From Proteiniphilum sp. (GTDB lineage Bacteria > Bacteroidota > Bacteroidia > Bacteroidales > Dysgonomonadaceae), in the NCBI GenBank assembly GCA_012728465.1, contig JAAYFB010000194.1, forward strand, positions 1 to 7,579: DNA of 7,579 bases, in the 5' to 3' direction. The notes under the pieces were generated by a model. That model was not told where the DNA came from and made no database searches. It was given only the letters and a program-made list of their open reading frames with translations. The translations under genes were made by a program, and so were the position numbers. Position 1 is the first letter of the stretch, and each line of letters opens with the position of its first letter. Shown here one piece after another: positions 1 to 4,473 of the stretch.

Positions 1-280
1 GCCAAATCCCGTAGGGATGGCATTATTATAGAAAAAGAATACAATAAAAGCCCCCAAAAAACCTTTTTTTCGTCCCGTATCGAAGATGCGGGACGAAAAA
101 AAGGTTTTTTGGGGTGTACGTGGGTGCATCGTATTACCATCCCGTCAACACGGGATGATACAATAATGTCATCCCACTAAGGCGGGATTGTTAAATCGCA
201 AACACGCAATTAATTGCTTGAATGCGAAGTATAAGAACAATGAATAACAACAACGTACGGGCTGACCTATTGTCTGCCCA
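1..280. repeat. Hairpin-rich intergenic repeat, copy A (left edge cut by window)
   Basis: This stretch matches 2520-2770 (copy B) and 3032-3320 (copy C) almost base for base. In order it holds a 13-nt GTA-loop hairpin (6-18), the conserved GGCATTATTATAG string, a 63-nt long hairpin (52-114), an 8-bp hairpin with a CAAC loop (138-157), a short ATCCC/GGGAT stem, a nested palindrome (196-227) and a GGGC/GCCC stem near 260-279. Similarity to the other copies stops at about 280, where the leader of the defence operon begins. No credible coding frame is present. It is a dispersed non-coding repeat; whether it is a MITE, a REP/BIME-like element or a structured RNA cannot be decided from this window. 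Confidence 0.85.
52..114. repeat. Long near-perfect hairpin, orientation 1
   Basis: Arms of 26 nt at 52-77 and 89-114 are exact reverse complements (CCCC, A6, CC, T7, CGTCCCG and its complement). After one T/G mismatch, ATC pairs with GAT around a GAA triloop, so almost the whole 63 nt folds. The T tracts lie inside the stem and not after it, so this is not a standard intrinsic terminator. The same hairpin in copy C (3081-3143) carries the centre in reverse-complement orientation. Confidence 0.85.
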
Positions 281-299
281 ATCGTATAACAATCGCTGG

Positions 300-319
300 A
301 TTAAAATCATCATTTTAAT
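300..319. repeat. 8-bp inverted repeat upstream of the defence operon
   Basis: ATTAAAAT (300-307) and ATTTTAAT (312-319) are perfect reverse complements separated by CATC. It lies just past the end of repeat copy A and about 87 nt before the likely -7 box of the operon. It could be an operator, a weak hairpin or chance in AT-rich DNA. The rest of 281-444 is an AT-rich leader with no recognisable gene. Confidence 0.35.
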
Positions 320-405
320 AACCGTTCTTTCTGTAAACACTAGCTATTTTGTCGATGATGTTCATATTTAACATTAAATTCATGATATATGCTGTATTAT
401 ATTGC

Positions 406-413
406 TATATTTG
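406..413 (+). promoter_or_regulatory. Probable Bacteroidota -7 box for the defence operon
   Basis: TATATTTG matches the Bacteroidota -7 consensus TAnnTTTG and lies 31 nt before the ATG at 445, which gives a short leader. No convincing -33 TTG element sits 19-21 nt upstream, so this promoter is weaker on paper than the one before the hydrolase gene. Transcription would start near 420. Confidence 0.45.
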
Positions 414-444
414 CAGTTCAATTACAAATTAGAGCATTAATAGT

Positions 445-1737
445 ATGATAATTAATTTTTCAGTTCAAAATTTTGGTTCTATAAAGAATAAGCAGACATT
501 ATCATTTGATGCAGATAAATCAGATAAGTTATCCGACTATTATGTTATGTCTGTTAATGGTCATAGATTGCTAAAGCTAGGATTGATATTTGGTGCAAAT
601 GCTTCAGGCAAGACAACCATATTGAAAGCATTGGATTTTTTGAGACAACTTGTATTGCACCCAATAGACAATAAGACTAGTGAGCTGAACTTTGAGCCGT
701 TTCTTTTTGATGAAATTACTGCTAACGAGAATAGTATTATTGAATTAGACTTTGTGGATAAGATTAGATATCAATACTATATCGAGTTTAATAAAAGTGC
801 TATCGTTTCTGAGGAATTGTATAGATATGTGGGAAGTAGTAAAAGAAAGTCTAAAGTCTTTTCTAGAACTACTGATGTTGATATGCAATTTGCAAAGATT
901 AAAATTGGAGATGGTATTAAAATTGAAAAGAAACAAGTAGCCGCTTTAGAAACGAATACTTTATGGAATAATACTGTATTAGGCGGTTATTTGAAAACTA
1001 ATATTCAATTTGAAGATCTACAAAATACTGTGAATTGGTTTAGCAATTATCTAAGGCCTACCATAATGCCTAATAGTAATTTAGAAGAATTTGTTACGGA
1101 TGGTCTTCATGATAATAATATTGATAAAGAGGCAGTAGTGGATTTGCTAAAACGTGCTGACTTATATATATCAGATATAAGAACTAAAAAAATTGAGACC
1201 GAAATACCTGACGAATTGATTGATATACTAAAAAATATCCAGGCACAAAAGAGTGATAAAGCTCAAATTGATAAGAAGGTTTCAGTATCATTGGTGGAGT
1301 TTGAGCACACAGTAAACGATAAGAAGTTTTATTTATTATTAGAGCAAGAATCTGCAGGAACAAGAAGATATTACAGTTTTGCGGGCTTGCTCGTGAATAT
1401 CATTAGTGAAAGTGGCGTACTGCTTATTGATGAAATGGAGTCATCTCTTCACCCTGATTTGTTTGAGCACTTCTTATTGATGTTTTTGAAAAACTCAAAT
1501 GGATCGCAAATTATTGCTACTACCCATTTTAGAGAGTTTCTTAATGATAGAAGCTTATATAGAGATGATGTAATATGGTTTACTAACAAAGATAATGATT
1601 GTGCCACAGAGCTCTATTCTTTAGCAGACTTTGACTCATCAGTTATACGTGATTCTAGTAATATATTGAATGCATATAAAAGTGGTAGGTTGGGAGCCAC
1701 ACCCAACACGGGTGATTTATATATAGAAAAGGATTAA
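445..1737 (+). CDS. AAA/ABC-type ATPase, RloA/AbiLi-like defence subunit
   Basis: This 430-residue protein begins with the typical N-terminus of the AAA_15/AAA_21 OLD-like ATPases (MIINFSVQNFGSIKNKQTL). It has a Walker A at 50-57 (GANASGKT, K56), an ABC-like signature around 302-306 (ESAGT), a Walker B at 325-330 (VLLIDE, D329 and E330) followed by SSLHP, and a sensor/H-loop histidine at 361 in IIATTHF. The roughly 240 residues between Walker A and the signature are the usual variable middle part. All ATPase motifs look intact, so the enzyme should be active. An in-frame TAG at 430-432 makes ATG 445 the only plausible start. The rloB-like gene follows after 4 nt, so the two are co-transcribed. 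In RloAB, AbiL and PARIS-like systems such an ATPase is the sensor or scaffold that controls a TOPRIM effector; that role is inferred here. Codon use is clearly more AT-rich than in gcvP. There is no signal peptide or membrane segment. Confidence 0.88.
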   Translation: MIINFSVQNFGSIKNKQTLSFDADKSDKLSDYYVMSVNGHRLLKLGLIFGANASGKTTILKALDFLRQLVLHPIDNKTSELNFEPFLFDEITANENSIIELDFVDKIRYQYYIEFNKSAIVSEELYRYVGSSKRKSKVFSRTTDVDMQFAKIKIGDGIKIEKKQVAALETNTLWNNTVLGGYLKTNIQFEDLQNTVNWFSNYLRPTIMPNSNLEEFVTDGLHDNNIDKEAVVDLLKRADLYISDIRTKKIETEIPDELIDILKNIQAQKSDKAQIDKKVSVSLVEFEHTVNDKKFYLLLEQESAGTRRYYSFAGLLVNIISESGVLLIDEMESSLHPDLFEHFLLMFLKNSNGSQIIATTHFREFLNDRSLYRDDVIWFTNKDNDCATELYSLADFDSSVIRDSSNILNAYKSGRLGATPNTGDLYIEKD

Positions 1738-1741
1738 TATT

Positions 1742-2383
1742 ATGGCACGGAAGACACAAAGTAAAAGAGCGGTTAAGAATACCGTCGCTATGCTTGTTGA
1801 TGGTCAAACGGAGACGTGGTATTTTGAAATGTTGAAGAGATTTGAAGAAGCAAGCAGAGATGTAAGAATAAACATAAGTCCGAAGATACCTCAGAGAAAA
1901 GCAATTATTGCTCAGATGGAAGAAGTTATTGAAATGGCTGAGTATCACACGAAGGTATTCTGGATAATTGACTTTGATGAAATTTTGAAGAGACAGAGAG
2001 AGTGGAATAATAAAGGTGATAGACCTATAGATGAATTTGTTAAATGTAAATCGAAAGTTGAGCGAAGATGTTCAAATGTGAGTGTTATAGTAAATAATCC
2101 ATGTATCGAGTTTTGGTTTTTGTTACATTTTGAGCGTACATCTAAGTTATTTGAAAAATGCGATGATGCAACTAAAAGATTAAAAAAGCATTTAGAAAAT
2201 TATGAGAAGACTGAAAGATATTTTAAAAGTAGAAAAAATGATATTTATACTAGGTTAAGGCCATTTCTAGACAAAGCTATTGAGAACTCTACGGGGCTGG
2301 GTGCCTTCGAAGAAGCAGATTCATTTAAGGCATTATCTGAAATGTATAAAATTTTTGAATCGAAAGAGATAGGATTATTATAA
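1742..2383 (+). CDS. rloB: RloB-family TOPRIM-like protein, probable abortive-infection effector
   Basis: This 213-residue cytoplasmic protein shows the RloB-family landmarks. VDGQTETWYFEML (19-31) contains the first TOPRIM-like acidic motif, with E24. FWIIDFDE (73-80) gives a D-x-D pair (D77, D79). NNPCIEFWFLLHF (118-130) is the family's hallmark segment, with E123. The N-terminus is basic (ARKTQSKRAVK), as is common in this family. Its length is normal for RloB and no motif is missing. It follows the ATPase gene after 4 nt and ends 7 nt before a terminator hairpin, so it closes the operon. In AbiL (AbiLi plus AbiLii) and related ATPase-TOPRIM systems the second protein is the toxic nuclease-like component held in check by the ATPase. 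The family call is strong; nuclease activity, its target (DNA, tRNA or other RNA) and the triggering phage are inferences. Confidence 0.87.
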   Translation: MARKTQSKRAVKNTVAMLVDGQTETWYFEMLKRFEEASRDVRINISPKIPQRKAIIAQMEEVIEMAEYHTKVFWIIDFDEILKRQREWNNKGDRPIDEFVKCKSKVERRCSNVSVIVNNPCIEFWFLLHFERTSKLFEKCDDATKRLKKHLENYEKTERYFKSRKNDIYTRLRPFLDKAIENSTGLGAFEEADSFKALSEMYKIFESKEIGLL

Positions 2384-2880
2384 TCCTACTACCCCTCGTT
2401 AAGGAAACGAGGGGTAATTTGTTTTTTGTTTCCAAACAAACTATGCCCACCACGTCTCCTACTACCCCTCGCTCAAAAGAAAATAACCTACCCAATAAAA
2501 CCAATTGATTAGGTGTTGACAAATCCCGTAGGGATGGCATTATTATAGAAAAAGAATACAATAAAAGCCCCCAAAAAACCTTTTTTTGGGTGTACGTGGG
2601 TGCATCGTATTACCATCCCGTCAACACGGGATGCTACAATAATGTCATCCCACTAAGGCGGGATTGTTAAGTCGCAAACACGCAATTAATTGCTTGAATG
2701 CGAAGAATAGGAACAACCGAATAACAACCGAATAACTACATCGTACGGGCTGACCTATGTGTCTGTCCTTTTATCCTCTCATCCCAACAACATTTTTCTC
2801 TCGCAAAGACGATATTGTTGTTGAATCAATGATCCCGTGTCGATTGTTATTGCGGACTATCGCGAGTTGAGTTGTTAATT
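2384..2880. repeat. Tandem array unit 1 (includes repeat copy B)
   Basis: Unit 1 runs from the rloB terminator to the TTGTTAATT at 2871-2879 and is the most complete unit in the array. It contains the double-hairpin module (2391-2440), a second CTACTACCCCTCG half-site without its partner arm (2459-2471), an AACCTACCC...TAGGTGTT segment, the GTA-loop hairpin (2523-2535), a collapsed long hairpin (2569-2590), the CAAC-loop hairpin (2614-2633), the nested palindrome (2672-2703) and a 3' block from about 2814 (GTTGTTGAATCAATGATCCC and onward) that reappears at 3493. Offsets to unit 2 are exactly 512 nt before the collapsed hairpin and 553 nt after it, so 41 nt are missing here. No gene is visible. 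Confidence 0.8.
2391..2427 (+). terminator. Intrinsic terminator of the defence operon
   Basis: A 10-bp stem, ACCCCTCGTT (2391-2400) against AACGAGGGGT (2406-2415), encloses an AAGGA loop and is followed by AATTTG and a T6 run. It begins 7 nt after the rloB stop. The same stem-loop, with the same AAGGA loop, terminates gcvP at 7371-7397. Here it is also the first half of the repeated double-hairpin module (2391-2440). Confidence 0.75.
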
Positions 2881-2885
2881 CTTAC

Positions 2886-2953
2886 TACCCCTCGTTTCCT
2901 TTCCCGATGGATTATCGCGGAGAGGGGTAATTGGTTTCTTGTTTCCAAACAAG
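2886..2953. repeat. Double-hairpin module, variant with enlarged first loop
   Basis: The first hairpin pairs TACCCCTC (2886-2893) with GAGGGGTA (2922-2929) over a 28-nt loop. After 10 nt counted from the last G of GAGGGG comes the second hairpin, CTTGT/ACAAG with a TTCCAA loop (2938-2953). No gene ends immediately upstream, so this copy is not serving as a terminator for a recognisable gene. Confidence 0.65.
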
Positions 2954-3080
2954 CTATGCCCCCACGTCTCCTACTACCCCTCGCTCAAAAGAAAATAACC
3001 TACCCAATAAAGCCAATTGATTAGGTGTTGACAAATTCCGTAGGGATGGCATTATTATAGAAAAAGAATACAATAAAAGC

Positions 3081-3143
3081 CCCCAAAAAACCTTTTTTTC
3101 GTCCCGCATCTTCGATACGGGACGAAAAAAAGGTTTTTTGGGG
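3081..3143. repeat. Long near-perfect hairpin, orientation 2 (loop inverted)
   Basis: The 26-nt arms are identical to those at 52-77 and 89-114. The central 11 nt (CATCTTCGATA) are the reverse complement of the centre in copy A (TATCGAAGATG), so the triloop reads TTC and the mismatch is C/A. The flanking sequence keeps its orientation, so only the hairpin or its centre has been inverted. Confidence 0.85.
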
Positions 3144-3361
3144 TGTACGTGGGTGCATCGTATTACCATCCCGTCAACACGGGATGCTACAATAATGTCA
3201 TCCCACTAAGGCGGGATTGTTAAATCGCAAACACGCAATTAATTGCTTGAATGCGAAGAATAAGAACAATGAATAACAATTGAATAACTACATCGTACGG
3301 GCTGACCTATGTGTCTGCCCTTTTATCCTCTCATCCCAACAACATTTTTCTCTCGCAAAGA

Positions 3362-3555
3362 TCCTACTACCCCTCGCTTTCGCCTGCTGCGAACACGTCC
3401 TTAACGAGGGGTAATTTGTTTCTTGTTTCCAAACGAGATATGTCCACCATGTCACTCTGACTTGAAGTAAGAGTCTCTTCGTTTAACTGGATGTTGTTGA
3501 ATCAATGATCCCATCTCGATTGTTATTGCGGACTATCGAGAGTTGAGTTGTTAAT
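3362..3555. repeat. Tandem array unit 3 (internally deleted)
   Basis: Unit 3 starts with the CTACTACCCCTCG stem of the double-hairpin module (3368-3437). After TATGTCCACCATGTC it diverges into an interrupted hairpin at 3454-3474 (ACTCT and AGAGT outside, ACTT and AAGT inside), then resumes at 3493 with the block that closes unit 1, up to about 3554. The GTA-loop hairpin, long hairpin and nested palindrome of the other units are absent. In the closing block the CTCGAT/ATCGAG stem is 6-7 bp, against only 4 bp in unit 1. From 3556 to 3638 nothing coding is seen, apart from an ATCCCGTC/GACGGGAT pair at 3554-3561 and 3607-3614. Confidence 0.7.
3368..3437. repeat. Double-hairpin module, second variant
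   Basis: A 9-bp stem, TACCCCTCG (3368-3376) against CGAGGGGTA (3405-3413), encloses a 28-nt loop unlike the loop at 2894-2921. The second hairpin, CTTGT/ACGAG with a TTCCAA loop (3422-3437), follows after the same 10-nt gap and has one T-G wobble. No coding sequence ends nearby. Confidence 0.65.
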
Positions 3556-3638
3556 CCCGTCTGAGACAAAGTGGAAGTCCCGTAATACCCAAGATATAAT
3601 TTTTAGGACGGGATCATCTTTCACCCAATTAATCTTCA

Positions 3639-3668
3639 TTGTAATTCAAAAAGAAAGTCATATATTTG
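3639..3668 (+). promoter_or_regulatory. Bacteroidota-type promoter of the hydrolase gene
   Basis: TTG at 3639-3641 and TATATTTG at 3661-3668 are separated by 19 nt and fit the Bacteroidota primary sigma consensus (TTG, then TAnnTTTG). The predicted transcript starts near 3675, giving a leader of about 40 nt that holds the hairpin at 3691-3708. It is the best promoter in the window and may also serve gcvP. Confidence 0.7.
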
Positions 3669-3690
3669 TAGTCAATATCAAAATATTATC

Positions 3691-3708
3691 TCAATGCTCA
3701 GGCATTGA
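3691..3708 (+). promoter_or_regulatory. Leader hairpin just before the hydrolase start
   Basis: TCAATGC and GCATTGA are perfect reverse complements around a TCAG loop, and the hairpin ends 9 nt before the preferred ATG at 3718. It could affect translation initiation or be a palindromic operator; the sequence alone does not say which. Confidence 0.4.
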
Positions 3709-3717
3709 TTCGTGAAA

Positions 3718-4386
3718 ATGAAAATAAAAACTTTTGAATTTAACCCATTGGGTGTAAATACGTACATTCTGTATGACGATTCCAACAATAATAGTGGAGG
3801 GGAATGTATTGTGATTGATGCTGCCTGCATCTTTCCTGAAGAGAATGAAGAGCTAATAGACTATCTTGAAAAAAACAACTTAACAGTTAAGAGGCTTATT
3901 AATACACATCTTCATTTTGATCATATATTTGGTGTAAACCTTTTGGCTGAGAAGTATAACTTGCAGCTTGAGGCACATAAAGATGATTTATTTCTGTTGG
4001 GGAGCTTAGAGCAGCAGATGAAAATGTTTGGATTTGACTCGAGCAGAGATTATAAGCCAGAGATTGGAAATTTCTTGACAGAGAGTGATACTATTAAGTT
4101 GGGCAACCAAGAGCTTAGCATAATACATGTACCTGGACACTCGCCAGGAAGTTTGGTGTTTTACAACAAGGATGAGGATTTTGCTATTGGTGGTGATGTT
4201 TTATTTAATGGAAGCATTGGTAGAACAGATTTGGTAGGTGGTAATTTTGATCAGCTTATTGATGGGATACAGTCGAAGCTATTTTTATTGCCCGATGATA
4301 CTACTATCTATCCAGGTCATGGTCCATCTACTACGATTGGTAGAGAGAAGAGGAATAACCCATTTGTGGGAACAAGAATATATTAA
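3718..4386 (+). CDS. Metallo-beta-lactamase-fold hydrolase, glyoxalase-II-like
   Basis: This soluble protein of 222 residues has the complete metal site of the glyoxalase II/YcbL-like branch. Counted from the preferred ATG, the motifs are THLHFDH at 63-69 (H64, H66, D68, H69), H141 in HVPGHSPGS, D160 in GGDVLF, and H201 in YPGHGP, followed by the usual C-terminal TTIGREKRNNPF. The family hydrolyses thioesters such as S-lactoylglutathione or related small substrates; the true substrate cannot be told from sequence, and the short C-terminus lacks the extra helical domain of classical glyoxalase II. An in-frame GTG at 3712 would add two residues (MK). ATG 3718 is preferred because it gives the family-like start MKIKTFEFNP. 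A good promoter lies upstream and gcvP follows 87 nt downstream on the same strand, so co-transcription is possible, although a functional link to glycine cleavage is not established. Confidence 0.88.
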   Translation: MKIKTFEFNPLGVNTYILYDDSNNNSGGECIVIDAACIFPEENEELIDYLEKNNLTVKRLINTHLHFDHIFGVNLLAEKYNLQLEAHKDDLFLLGSLEQQMKMFGFDSSRDYKPEIGNFLTESDTIKLGNQELSIIHVPGHSPGSLVFYNKDEDFAIGGDVLFNGSIGRTDLVGGNFDQLIDGIQSKLFLLPDDTTIYPGHGPSTTIGREKRNNPFVGTRIY

Positions 4387-4473
4387 TTGTCAACTTTTAA
4401 GTTGTAGATAGAAAAAGGATGCTTGTTGCAGAAAGTAACAACAATAATAAATACCATTTAAACTTATCATGTT
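4387..4473 (+). other. Short hydrolase-gcvP spacer without strong terminator
   Basis: The 87-nt spacer holds only a small hairpin (CAACTT/AAGTTG at 4391-4404) with no T run after it and no clear TTG-N19-TAnnTTTG promoter. Read-through from the hydrolase promoter into gcvP is therefore plausible. No glycine-riboswitch-like structure can be fitted into so short a spacer. Confidence 0.45.

Larger units (their letters stand above)
2881..3361. repeat. Tandem array unit 2 (includes repeat copy C)
   Basis: Unit 2 repeats the order of unit 1: a double-hairpin module (2886-2953), the CTACTACCCCTCG half-site (2971-2983), the GTA-loop hairpin (3035-3047), the full long hairpin (3081-3143), the CAAC-loop hairpin (3167-3186), the nested palindrome (3225-3256) and the TTTTTCTCTCGCAAAG block ending near 3360. 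It lacks the GTTGTTGAATC block that closes units 1 and 3. The first hairpin of its module has an enlarged 28-nt loop. Reverse-strand open frames here only read through the repeat and are not treated as genes. Confidence 0.8.

Noticed and set aside
2516..2546. TTGACA followed 19 nt later by TATTAT, a sigma70-like promoter within the repeat (also in unit 2)
   Set aside because: The spacing is long, the -10 is imperfect, and Bacteroidota use TTG-N19-TAnnTTTG instead. The span also covers the conserved GTA-loop hairpin, and no gene follows.
2325..2561. Reverse-strand open frame of 78 codons over the rloB end and repeat unit 1
   Set aside because: It runs through the rloB 3' end, the terminator and the repeat, and its start-side peptide recurs in the frame at 2954-3169 only because the repeat does. 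There is no domain, promoter or ribosome site.
2954..3169. Reverse-strand open frame of 71 codons in repeat unit 2
   Set aside because: It reads through both arms of the long hairpin and shares its peptide with the other repeat frame. It is best explained as chance translation of a repeat.
2384..3555. CRISPR array
   Set aside because: The repeated units are about 500 nt with internal hairpins and unequal deletions. There are no short regular repeats with unique spacers and no cas genes.
4387..4473. Glycine riboswitch before gcvP
   Set aside because: The spacer is only 87 nt, and I cannot find the paired aptamer architecture; only a weak 6-bp hairpin is present.
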